Part shown: positions 1 to 6,592 of the stretch, piece after piece | How positions within the stretch are numbered: position 1 is the stretch's first letter | How the letters are laid out: the number at the start of each line of letters is the position of its first letter | Source of the DNA: JBAYZQ01 sp041672385 | GTDB taxonomy: Bacteria > Spirochaetota > Spirochaetia > Sphaerochaetales > Sphaerochaetaceae | Assembly (NCBI GenBank): GCA_041672385.1 | Contig: JBAYZQ010000002.1 | Location: 1-45,972 of the forward strand | Length of the DNA stretch: 45,972 nucleotides | Direction: 5' to 3' | The notes under the pieces: generated by a model | What the model saw: the letters and a program-made list of their open reading frames with translations, nothing else | What the model was told of the DNA's origin: nothing | Database searches by the model: none | Program-made: the position numbers and the translations under genes

Positions 1-1
1 A

Positions 2-91
2 GGAAAAGACTCAATTATACAAAGTAATCAAATCCTAGAAGCAGGTAATTATACTTCCACTATTTTTGTAAATGTAATAAATCCTAATTAG
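2..91 (+). CDS. C-terminal end of a small exported beta-sandwich-like protein (partial)
   Basis: Only the last 29 codons are in the window; the frame is open to the left edge and ends with TAG at 89-91. The tail contains the pattern A-G-N-Y-T-S-T-I-F followed by alternating hydrophobic residues. This matches the last two strands of the proteins at 84-605, 45058-45591 and 45646-45972, which end in a G-x-Y-x-G-x-(V/I) pattern. That C-terminal signature is seen in fimbrial/spore-coat-U-like and other Ig-like folds, but no family is named with confidence. The gene converges on the next one with an 8-base tail-to-tail overlap. Confidence 0.55.
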   Translation, partial: GKDSIIQSNQILEAGNYTSTIFVNVINPN

Positions 92-605
92 CTATTATTT
101 CAATTGAAATTGATCCAGAATAATTACCTATGGTGGCATCCTGCGGAATTGGCAAAAGAGTTACTTTAAATTGACTTGAAAAAGTGTTAGTTGAACTTTC
201 TGAATCAACAAGAATCACATCAAAATTTAAATTACTCAACATCCCATCTGTACTTGAAATTGACCATGGGGAAGAAGCAGTTTCCGAAGTTACTGTATAA
301 TCAAGAGTTGAAACAAAATCCTCCTGATTAACAAGAGGTTGAGCATCAATACTAAAAATAACATTTAAAAATTCTTGATTCGTAAAAAAAACTAAAGAAA
401 AAAATTGAGGGCTCCCCTCTGTTAGAGAAACTGATTCTAAAACTTCAGTTGAATCAAAAAAACTATTGGTTTTTCCATAAAAAATCTTACCCGAAGAAAT
501 CTCACTAACGACTCCTTGAAGAAATAAAGAATCACTGTAAGTAGTAAATGCAAAAAGAGGAAGAGTAATAAAAACAACCAAAAATATTAATAAAAACTTT
601 CTCAT
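84..605 (-). CDS. Small secreted beta-sandwich-like protein of unknown function
   Basis: The 173-residue product starts with a basic tip and a hydrophobic stretch (about residues 4-20) ending near A-F-T, a Sec signal peptide without a lipobox cysteine, so export to the periplasm or surface is expected. The rest is rich in Ser, Thr and alternating hydrophobics, typical of beta strands, and ends I-G-N-Y-S-G-S-I-S-I-E-I. This tail is shared with 2-91, 45058-45591 and 45646-45972, so the window ends carry paralogues. The start is supported by a promoter with TAATAT ending six bases before the ATG (leaderless). Function is unknown; a structural or pilus-like surface subunit is one possibility, not shown. 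Confidence 0.7.
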   Translation of the reverse strand: MRKFLLIFLVVFITLPLFAFTTYSDSLFLQGVVSEISSGKIFYGKTNSFFDSTEVLESVSLTEGSPQFFSLVFFTNQEFLNVIFSIDAQPLVNQEDFVSTLDYTVTSETASSPWSISSTDGMLSNLNFDVILVDSESSTNTFSSQFKVTLLPIPQDATIGNYSGSISIEIIAN

Positions 606-611
606 ATAGTC

Positions 612-640
612 ATATTAAAGTCTTTTTGTTAAAAATGCAA
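612..640 (-). promoter_or_regulatory. Leaderless sigma-70-type promoter of the exported protein gene
   Basis: On the minus strand TTGCAT (635-640), a 17-base spacer and TAATAT (612-617) are followed by exactly six bases and the ATG at 605. Transcription would begin at or next to the start codon. There is no Shine-Dalgarno sequence. Confidence 0.6.
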
Positions 641-789
641 GAATTTATAAATTTGTTAATTATTTGCACTTTTACTCTCAGTGATAAGCGATTTTGTACA
701 GATTTGTTTTTGAATGATAGAGGTTCCACCGACTCAAAATTCTGCTTCATAAATCCATCTACTAAATAGAAAAGAATTAAAAAATGAGT

Positions 790-1806
790 TTATTTAATAT
801 ATCCATTAGGATTATTACTTTGCCATTTCCAACTATCCCGACACATATCGTCAATATCTTTTTCAGTCTTAAATCCTAAGATTTTTTCAGCTTTAGAGGT
901 CTGGCTATAAACAGTAGCCAAATCTCCTGGCCTTCTTTTAGCAAAAACATACGGGATTTTGTTCCCGCTTGCTTTTTCAAAAGCATTAACCATATCAAGA
1001 ACACTGCTACCTTTTCCAGTTCCTATATTAAAAATTTCACTGCCTTTGTTTTTAAGAGCATAATTAACTGCATAAACATGACTTCTTGCAAGATCTACAA
1101 CATGAATGTAATCTCTAACTCCGGTGCCATCTTTTGTTGGATAGTCATTTCCAAAAACTTTAAGACTTTTCAATTTTCCAACTGCCACTTGTGAAATATA
1201 GGGTAAAAGATTATTAGGGATACCTTGAGGGTCCTCTCCAATTCTACCACTCTCGTGAGCTCCAACTGGATTAAAATAACGAAGAAGAACGACAGACCAA
1301 TTATCATCACTAAAAGCTAAATCTTTTAGAATTATTTCTTGCATATATTTTGACCATCCATAAGGATTGGTGCAATTACCTACTTTTGAAGTTTCAGTCA
1401 AAGGCATTTCATTGTCCCCAGAATAAACAGTTGCACTGCTAGAAAAAACAATATTCTTTACCTTATGTTTTTTCATTACTTTACACAAAGATAAAGTAGA
1501 GCCAATATTATTTGAATAATACTCGAGTGGAAGAGAAACACTTTCTCCTACTGCTTTCAACCCAGCAAAATGAATAACACATTCAATTTCATTCTCATTA
1601 AAAATTTTATCCATTGCTTTTTCATCTCTAACATCTGCTTTATAGAAAACAAAATCTTTTCCTGTGATTGTTTTAACTCGTTTGATAGCTTCTTCATGGC
1701 TATTTACTAGATTATCTACGACTACAACCTCTTTATTGTCCTTTAATAATTCAACAATAGTATGTGTTCCAATAAATCCTGCACCACCTGTTAATAATAT
1801 TGCCAT
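790..1806 (-). CDS. galE: UDP-glucose 4-epimerase
   Basis: This 338-residue short-chain dehydrogenase-type enzyme interconverts UDP-glucose and UDP-galactose with tightly bound NAD. The Rossmann motif G-G-A-G-F-I-G lies at residues 7-13, the catalytic serine region S-S-S-A-T-V-Y at 122-128 (S124), and Y-x-x-x-K at Y149/K153. An R-Y-F-N-P-V-G-A-H stretch and a sugar-nucleotide-binding C-terminal part follow. Length matches bacterial GalE. A good SD (AGGAG) precedes the ATG, and the gene lies 17 bases downstream of the Zn-ribbon gene, so both probably share the promoter at 2060-2088. The likely role is galactose use or supply of UDP-galactose for surface glycans. Confidence 0.95.
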   Translation of the reverse strand: MAILLTGGAGFIGTHTIVELLKDNKEVVVVDNLVNSHEEAIKRVKTITGKDFVFYKADVRDEKAMDKIFNENEIECVIHFAGLKAVGESVSLPLEYYSNNIGSTLSLCKVMKKHKVKNIVFSSSATVYSGDNEMPLTETSKVGNCTNPYGWSKYMQEIILKDLAFSDDNWSVVLLRYFNPVGAHESGRIGEDPQGIPNNLLPYISQVAVGKLKSLKVFGNDYPTKDGTGVRDYIHVVDLARSHVYAVNYALKNKGSEIFNIGTGKGSSVLDMVNAFEKASGNKIPYVFAKRRPGDLATVYSQTSKAEKILGFKTEKDIDDMCRDSWKWQSNNPNGYIK

Positions 1807-1823
1807 TAGTTTCTCCTAGGTTC

Positions 1824-2033
1824 TTAGTTTAAAATAAAATCTAAAATATCCATACCACTTGAATTCTCAGCCTTAAAGAATTCTGTATATCCACATTGTG
1901 TACAAGTAATAGTAATAAACTTTTTATTCTGTACATCAAATATTTTGGCAAAATTACCACCAGTAGCTTGCATTTTATCCTCTGTAAAATGAGTGTTTCC
2001 ACATTTTGGACAGATATATTGTTTGCGTTCCAT
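1824..2033 (-). CDS. Small Zn-ribbon protein (YpzJ/COG3478-like)
   Basis: The 69-residue protein has two C-x-x-C knuckles, C-P-K-C-G-N near residues 8-13 and C-T-Q-C-G-Y near 44-49, enough to bind one zinc. The central M-Q-A-T-G-G-N-F-A-K and I-T-I-T-C-T-Q-C-G-Y-T-E-F-F stretches resemble the short predicted nucleic-acid-binding Zn-ribbon family that includes Bacillus YpzJ. The molecular role is not known. A strong SD (AAGGAG) sits before the ATG. It is the first gene of a two-gene unit with galE, with no evident functional link between them. Confidence 0.8.
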   Translation of the reverse strand: MERKQYICPKCGNTHFTEDKMQATGGNFAKIFDVQNKKFITITCTQCGYTEFFKAENSSGMDILDFILN

Positions 2034-2059
2034 AAATCACTCCTTCTTTATCGCTTTCA

Positions 2060-2088
2060 AGCTTACTTTTCAGTAGAAAACATGTCAA
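2060..2088 (-). promoter_or_regulatory. Sigma-70-type promoter for Zn-ribbon gene and galE
   Basis: A perfect -35 TTGACA (2083-2088), a 17-base spacer and TAAGCT (2060-2065) on the minus strand. The predicted leader is about 25 bases and contains AAGGAG. It is back-to-back with the promoter of the nicotinamidase-like gene. Confidence 0.55.
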
Positions 2089-2091
2089 CAA

Positions 2092-2121
2092 TTTACCATA
2101 TGCTATGGAAGAAAATATACT
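2092..2121 (+). promoter_or_regulatory. Promoter of the nicotinamidase-like gene; decides its start codon
   Basis: TTTACC (2092-2097), an 18-base spacer and TATACT (2116-2121). The -10 lies downstream of the upstream in-frame ATG at 2105, so a transcript from here could only use the ATG at 2141. Confidence 0.5.
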
Positions 2122-2140
2122 AGTTTGCTATTATCAAATT

Positions 2141-2668
2141 ATGAAAAAAGCGTTAGTAATTGTTGATTACCAAAATGATTTTGTTGATGGAAGCCTTGGT
2201 TTTAAAGGAGCGGAATTACTAGAAGATTTATTAATTGAAAAAATTAATCAAGCAGTAAAAGAAAATAGTACTGTAATCTTCACTAAAGATACCCATCCTG
2301 AAAACTATCTTGAAATCCAAGAAGGCAAAAATTTACCTGTTTTACACTGTATAAAAAATACAAAAGGATGGCAACTTTATGGGAAGTTATTCTTCTTAGA
2401 AAAAGAAATCAAGGATTCCTGCACTATTGAAAAACCAACATTTGGTTCTCTTGAATTAGCTAAAATATTAAAAGACGGAAAATTCGACGAAGTTGAACTC
2501 GCCGGTCTAGTATCCAATATATGCGTAATTTCAAATGCTATAATAGCAAAAACTGCTCTCCCCGAGGCGTTAATAACAGTAGACTCAAAAGCTACTTCAA
2601 GTTTTGACGATGGAATGAACAAGAAAGCCCTCGATATCATGAAAGGCCTTCAGATTAGGATTCTTTAA
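2141..2668 (+). CDS. Nicotinamidase / isochorismatase-family hydrolase
   Basis: From the ATG at 2141 the product is 175 residues. It shows the cysteine-hydrolase triad of the family: D9 in V-D-Y-Q-N-D-F, K98 in I-E-K-P-T-F, and C128 in L-V-S-N-I-C-V. Likely metal ligands are D50 and H52 (T-K-D-T-H-P) and H69 (V-L-H-C). These metal-site features favour nicotinamidase (nicotinamide to nicotinate, NAD salvage) over isochorismatase. A longer frame from 2105 adds 12 residues unlike the family N-terminus, and the best -10 lies inside it, so 2141 is preferred. There is no SD. It is transcribed alone, divergent from the Zn-ribbon/galE unit. Confidence 0.85.
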   Translation: MKKALVIVDYQNDFVDGSLGFKGAELLEDLLIEKINQAVKENSTVIFTKDTHPENYLEIQEGKNLPVLHCIKNTKGWQLYGKLFFLEKEIKDSCTIEKPTFGSLELAKILKDGKFDEVELAGLVSNICVISNAIIAKTALPEALITVDSKATSSFDDGMNKKALDIMKGLQIRIL

Positions 2669-2774
2669 TTTGTAAGAAGTATTTCAATTAATATTTTAAA
2701 TAATAGCCTTATTTTACAAATTATAATCAATTTTATTTAATAATAACTATTATAAGCTTCTAAAAAAATTTTTA

Positions 2775-2803
2775 TTGCAAAGCATTAGAAAGAAGTATAT
2801 CAT
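2775..2803 (+). promoter_or_regulatory. Leaderless promoter of the esterase-fold gene
   Basis: TTGCAA (2775-2780), a 17-base spacer and TATCAT (2798-2803), then six bases to the ATG at 2810. No SD. Confidence 0.6.
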
Positions 2804-2809
2804 CAAAGC

Positions 2810-3838
2810 ATGAGTTTTTATAAACTGGATAAGAATACAGAAAGAATTTTAAAGCTACTTGAAAAATTATCAATTCAAGAGAAAGATAAAACTTCAACCG
2901 AAGGAATTAGAAAGTATACTCAAGCTAACTTAGAAAGTAGAATATTAAAAAAACTCTATTACAAACTTTCAAAAAATGTTTATACCAAAACTTTTATTAT
3001 TCCAGTCTTAGATGCTCAAATAATAGGTTATTATTTTGAAAAAATATCAAACAAATCTTTAAGTGGTTTAAATCCACTTATCATCTTTTATCACGGTGGA
3101 GGTTGGACTTTATCTAGTTTGGAAAAATACTCAAGTTTCTGTAATCATATTTGTGATGTAACTGGAGCTTCAGTAATTATGGCTGACTACAGACTATCAC
3201 CACAAAACAAATTTCCTATTCCTCTTAAAGACTGCTACAGCACTTTACTTTGGGCTGCAAAAGGTGCTAGATACTGGAAAACTGATCCTGATAAAATATA
3301 TGTGATGGGAGATGGAGCTGGAGGAAACCTTGCTGCAGAAGTCAGCAGATTTGCAAGAGATAAAAAAGGTCCAAAAATTGCCGGACAAATTCTTCTTTGT
3401 CCTGTTACAGACGGAAGAATGAGAACAAAAAGTTATGAAACCTACACAGATTGTCCAACTTTAAAAGTTAAAGACATGATTAACTTTATCCATAATTATC
3501 AAAGGGAACCCAAAGACATTCTTAATGTTAATTTTTCACCTTTGCTAGCTAAAGACCATTCACGTTTACCTGAAACTTTAATAGCAATTGCTGAATATGA
3601 CCCTCTCCATGATGATGGAAAACTCTATGCACAAGCTCTTTCTTCTGCAGATACACCTGTAAAGCTATTAAATTGTAATAAAACGATTCATGGTTTTTAT
3701 CAATTTCCAAAAGCAGAAAAAAGCAAAGAACTAATTTATGCCATTTCCCAGTTTGTCGGTGGAAGAAGACTTAATCAAATTGAAATGATTTCAAAAAAAG
3801 ATTTTGAAAAACAAAAAAAACAGGAACTAAAACATTAA
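2810..3838 (+). CDS. HSL-family alpha/beta-hydrolase-fold protein with nucleophile Ser replaced by Gly
   Basis: This 342-residue protein resembles hormone-sensitive-lipase-type carboxylesterases. The oxyanion-hole motif H-G-G-G-W is at 95-99, an acidic member at D264 (A-E-Y-D-P-L) and a histidine at H294 (K-T-I-H-G-F). The nucleophile elbow, normally G-D-S-A-G-G, reads G-D-G-A-G-G at 167-172, and the codon is clearly GGA. The classical serine is therefore missing while the rest of the site is kept. It may be a pseudo-enzyme, a binding protein or an enzyme with altered chemistry. No signal peptide, so cytoplasmic. The start is set by a leaderless promoter. It converges on the next gene with overlapping stop codons. 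Confidence 0.8.
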   Translation: MSFYKLDKNTERILKLLEKLSIQEKDKTSTEGIRKYTQANLESRILKKLYYKLSKNVYTKTFIIPVLDAQIIGYYFEKISNKSLSGLNPLIIFYHGGGWTLSSLEKYSSFCNHICDVTGASVIMADYRLSPQNKFPIPLKDCYSTLLWAAKGARYWKTDPDKIYVMGDGAGGNLAAEVSRFARDKKGPKIAGQILLCPVTDGRMRTKSYETYTDCPTLKVKDMINFIHNYQREPKDILNVNFSPLLAKDHSRLPETLIAIAEYDPLHDDGKLYAQALSSADTPVKLLNCNKTIHGFYQFPKAEKSKELIYAISQFVGGRRLNQIEMISKKDFEKQKKQELKH

Positions 3839-4863
3839 TTTTGATAAGAAAGTTTTTTAGGTGCGCCCCTAAGCTCAGGAGTGTTTCCAATTAACAATCC
3901 AATTGATTCTTGTTTAATTTTAAATCTTTTATTACCATTAGCACAAAAATAACAATACCAACAATCCTCTTTTTCTTTATAGTGAACATCACAACCCATT
4001 ATATAACGAGAGGCCCATCCTCTTTCCGCAGGAACAAGAATAGGCTTTTCTTGTCTTTCCCATTTTAGGCCATCTTCAGAAAACATTAAAAAAAGATTTG
4101 TTTCACTTCTATTTTTTTCAGAATTCCAGGTTGCAGGACAGGTAAAAGCTGCAAATCCATCTTGTAACGGTAACAAACGAAAACTCCCAACTCCTAGATT
4201 ACAAAACTCATCATCCCCTGTAGGTCTAAGTAAAGGAGTTTTTTCATTGCATTCATACAAGCCATCAATAATATCACATTCTGCATAGGATAAATAACGA
4301 GAAACCTTTTGTTTAGAATCTGGAAGAACAAGATGACTTGCCCCAAAATATAATCTATATTTTCTTCCTATTTTACAAAGTTGTGGCCTTGAAATTCTTG
4401 GACTTAAAAGATAATCATCAGCAAAGGATACATCTTTACTAGTTATCAAAGTTCTTGGTTTACTCCAAGTAATCAAATCAGTAGAACTACACATATCAAT
4501 AGAACTTGTTGAAGTATCTTTTTCATTTTCTCTGTAGCTATGTTTCATACCTATGAAAGGTATCTTTTTATCATGTTTTTCATAAAGCAAATAATAATTT
4601 TCATTCTCTCTGTAAATAAAAGGAGAATGAGCCCTTACTTCAATAAGGTTTTTTGGTTCCCAGGCAATTCCAGAATCACTAATAAAATGATGAAGTCCTA
4701 ACCATGAATGCACAAATAAATGCCATTTTGAGTCACAACTCTCTTCTGGTAATAAAATTTGAGGATTTGATAGCTGTGGTAAATAAAAGCCACCTTTAAC
4801 CACAGGTTCATCACTAAAAGGAAACCAAGAAAGATTTTTTAAATAATTTACTTTCAACTCCAT
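3835..4863 (-). CDS. Five-bladed beta-propeller protein, glycosidase-like (GH32/43/130-type fold)
   Basis: The 342-residue protein has repeated propeller-like signatures: Y-Y-L-L-Y-E-K near 112-118, S-T-D-L-I-T-W-S-K, Y-R-L-Y-F-G-A-S, and S-E-D-G-L-K-W-E-R. Such aromatic-rich blade strands with 'S-x-D-G-x-x-W' loops are typical of sucrose/arabinan/mannoside-processing glycosidases and phosphorylases. There is no signal peptide, so it would act in the cytoplasm. I cannot place the catalytic acids or the exact family. It lies four bases after the 109-residue membrane protein gene and is the last gene of the nif3-lspA unit, an unusual neighbour for those housekeeping genes. Confidence 0.6.
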   Translation of the reverse strand: MELKVNYLKNLSWFPFSDEPVVKGGFYLPQLSNPQILLPEESCDSKWHLFVHSWLGLHHFISDSGIAWEPKNLIEVRAHSPFIYRENENYYLLYEKHDKKIPFIGMKHSYRENEKDTSTSSIDMCSSTDLITWSKPRTLITSKDVSFADDYLLSPRISRPQLCKIGRKYRLYFGASHLVLPDSKQKVSRYLSYAECDIIDGLYECNEKTPLLRPTGDDEFCNLGVGSFRLLPLQDGFAAFTCPATWNSEKNRSETNLFLMFSEDGLKWERQEKPILVPAERGWASRYIMGCDVHYKEKEDCWYCYFCANGNKRFKIKQESIGLLIGNTPELRGAPKKLSYQN

Positions 4864-4867
4864 CTTT

Positions 4868-5197
4868 TTAATTCTTCATTGACATATTATCAATTCTCTC
4901 TTTTTTTTGTCTTTGAGATTTTCCTCTTTTTGAAGAGAAGATTGGAGAAATTTTATCTTCAAGATGATGTTTTTCAACTAACCATTTGACTATCTTTGAA
5001 TAAACAAACCAACTTAAAGCTATTGCACCAAAGAAAAATAAGAACATTAAAACTGCAATTCCATTTCCAGGAGTTTCAACACCTTTGTAAATAAAAGCAA
5101 GAAGAACATATCCTCCTACCATAAAAATAACCATAAGAAGCAAATTCAAAATTATTGCTCCTAATAAAAACCATACTGTATTACTTGTTTTGCTCAT
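4868..5197 (-). CDS. Small two-helix membrane protein, unknown
   Basis: The 109-residue protein has hydrophobic segments at about residues 8-35 and 46-70, giving two predicted membrane helices, followed by a strongly basic tail containing S-S-K-R-G-K-S-Q-R-Q-K-K-E-R. The basic tail would face the cytoplasm. Its ATG overlaps the lspA stop codon as ATGA, so translation is probably coupled to lspA. I do not recognise a family. The coupling suggests a membrane role linked to, or merely co-expressed with, lipoprotein processing. Confidence 0.7.
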   Translation of the reverse strand: MSKTSNTVWFLLGAIILNLLLMVIFMVGGYVLLAFIYKGVETPGNGIAVLMFLFFFGAIALSWFVYSKIVKWLVEKHHLEDKISPIFSSKRGKSQRQKKERIDNMSMKN

Positions 5198-5751
5198 TTT
5201 TCTTCTTTCCTTATTTCTTTTATTTTTTCTTCTTCAGACGAGGGGGCTTTAGTAAAAATCATAGATAAAGCCAACAATATAGAAAACACAACAACACATG
5301 AGTCACTTATATTAAAAGTTGGCCAACGTTGCATATTTAAAAATCCATAAATATTAACACTTATAAAATCTACAACTCCTGAAGAAAAGCGAAATATTCG
5401 ATCCATTATAGTACCGAGTCCACCACCAATTATTCCAGCAACAAACCACTTTTGTCTTTGAGTGAAAATCTTCTTTTCTGACAAGATACTCCATCCCAAA
5501 AAAATCATCAAACCAATAGGAATAATAATAAACAACAAAACTCTTACTAAAGAGGAGGCTCCCACCCCTAAAGAAAAAGCTACACCTTTATTTCTTACAT
5601 GAACAATCCATAAAAAATCTTTAAAAAAACTTCTAAATATAGTACCTTCGGGAATAACTTTTACAACCCATGCCTTTACAAGCTGATCAAACAATAGTAA
5701 TGAAAAGCTTAAAACAAAAGGCCTATATTTTAAAAAATTTTTATTTTTCAT
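5194..5751 (-). CDS. lspA: Lipoprotein signal peptidase (signal peptidase II)
   Basis: This inner-membrane aspartyl protease cleaves prolipoproteins before the lipid-modified cysteine. From the ATG at 5751 it is 185 residues, a little longer than usual. Four hydrophobic segments are visible, with F-D-Q-L-V-K-A-W near residue 22, N-K-G-V-A-F near 54, G-G-L-G-T-I-M-D-R, V-V-D-F (D128) and F-N-I-S-D-S (D150). The last two aspartates correspond to the catalytic pair of Pseudomonas LspA. The second Asp sits in I-S-D-S rather than the common A-D-S. A TTG one codon upstream extends the frame, but the ATG is better placed after GAAGGA. It belongs to the nif3-lspA operon. Confidence 0.92.
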   Translation of the reverse strand: MKNKNFLKYRPFVLSFSLLLFDQLVKAWVVKVIPEGTIFRSFFKDFLWIVHVRNKGVAFSLGVGASSLVRVLLFIIIPIGLMIFLGWSILSEKKIFTQRQKWFVAGIIGGGLGTIMDRIFRFSSGVVDFISVNIYGFLNMQRWPTFNISDSCVVVFSILLALSMIFTKAPSSEEEKIKEIRKEEK

Positions 5752-5783
5752 CAATTGAATTCCTTCACAATACGCAAAATATA

Positions 5784-6539
5784 CTATAAATTTGTAGGTA
5801 CATCAACAAAAACCGTAGTGAATCCTCTATCTTCTAAAAACACCTTTACGGTCTTAACACCAAAGGTTTCACTGGAATAATGGCCTAAACAAATCATATT
5901 GATTTTTCCTTCTTCACAAGTATGATATACTTCATGAGCACATTCCCCAGTAACATAAGCATCAAGTCCCTCTTTTAGGGCATCATTTACTTCGTAAGGA
6001 GCCCCTCCTGAAATTATACCAACCGTTTCGATTCGATCTTTTCCAAAAGGAAGAATCCTAATATTTTCATTCTTAATACCAAGTTTATCAACTATTTCCT
6101 TAGCTGAAAGAACTTCTTTAAGTCTACCAGAAAATCCAATTTGCTTTGAGTGATACCATCCAAACTTCTTAACATCTTTAAGCTCTAAAGCCTTTGCTAT
6201 TGAAATATTGTTTCCATAGGTACTACTTGCATCAAGTGGAAGATGGCAAGCATAAAGTCCAACATTATTATCTAAAAGAGTTTTAATCCTTTTATAATGT
6301 GTTCCTGTTATAGAAAGAGGCTTTCCCCAAAATAATCCGTGATGAACAATAAGAAGATCACAAGAATTGCTTACTGCTTTTTCAATTGTAGATTGACAAG
6401 CATCCACAGCAAAAGCAATTTTTTTTACCTCAAGCGTTTTATCTCCCACTTGTAGTCCATTAAGAGATATGTCTATCCCCTCAAATTCTTCAACCCCCAA
6501 TTCAACGTTTAATAAATCAGTTAATTCTTTTAATTTCAT
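5784..6539 (-). CDS. Nif3-like dinuclear metal-centre protein
   Basis: The 251-residue product matches the Nif3/YqfO/YbgI family, hexameric proteins with a two-metal site of uncertain function. Visible signatures are the N-terminal helix L-K-E-L-T-D-L-L-N, D-I-S-L-N-G-L-Q-V-G, the metal-binding I-V-H-H-G-L-F-W (H66-H67), Y-A-C-H-L-P-L-D, and the distal G-H-Y-S-S-E-T-F-G. A longer frame begins at 6548, but that ATG overlaps a consensus TATAAT whose proper distance points to the ATG at 6539, giving the usual N-terminus M-K-L-K-E-L. It is the first gene of the unit continuing into lspA (29-base gap after the lspA TTG). Confidence 0.85.
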   Translation of the reverse strand: MKLKELTDLLNVELGVEEFEGIDISLNGLQVGDKTLEVKKIAFAVDACQSTIEKAVSNSCDLLIVHHGLFWGKPLSITGTHYKRIKTLLDNNVGLYACHLPLDASSTYGNNISIAKALELKDVKKFGWYHSKQIGFSGRLKEVLSAKEIVDKLGIKNENIRILPFGKDRIETVGIISGGAPYEVNDALKEGLDAYVTGECAHEVYHTCEEGKINMICLGHYSSETFGVKTVKVFLEDRGFTTVFVDVPTNL

Positions 6540-6546
6540 GAATAAC

Positions 6547-6575
6547 ATTATAATGAGTTGACAACTTATTTTCCA
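6547..6575 (-). promoter_or_regulatory. Leaderless promoter of nif3-lspA operon, interleaved with the lon promoter
   Basis: On the minus strand TGGAAA (6570-6575), a 17-base spacer and consensus TATAAT (6547-6552), then seven bases to the ATG at 6539. Confidence 0.55.
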
Positions 6576-6586
6576 CCAAATAATAT
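6558..6586 (+). promoter_or_regulatory. Leaderless promoter of the Lon-like protease gene
   Basis: Consensus TTGACA (6558-6563), a 17-base spacer and TAATAT (6581-6586), then six bases to the ATG at 6593. It overlaps the divergent nif3 promoter, so RNA polymerase could not occupy both at once. Confidence 0.7.
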
Positions 6587-6592
6587 CAAGCT

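Noticed and set aside
1896..2123. Plus-strand frame opposite the Zn-ribbon gene
   Set aside because: It is antisense to a well-supported gene, has no SD and no recognisable protein features.
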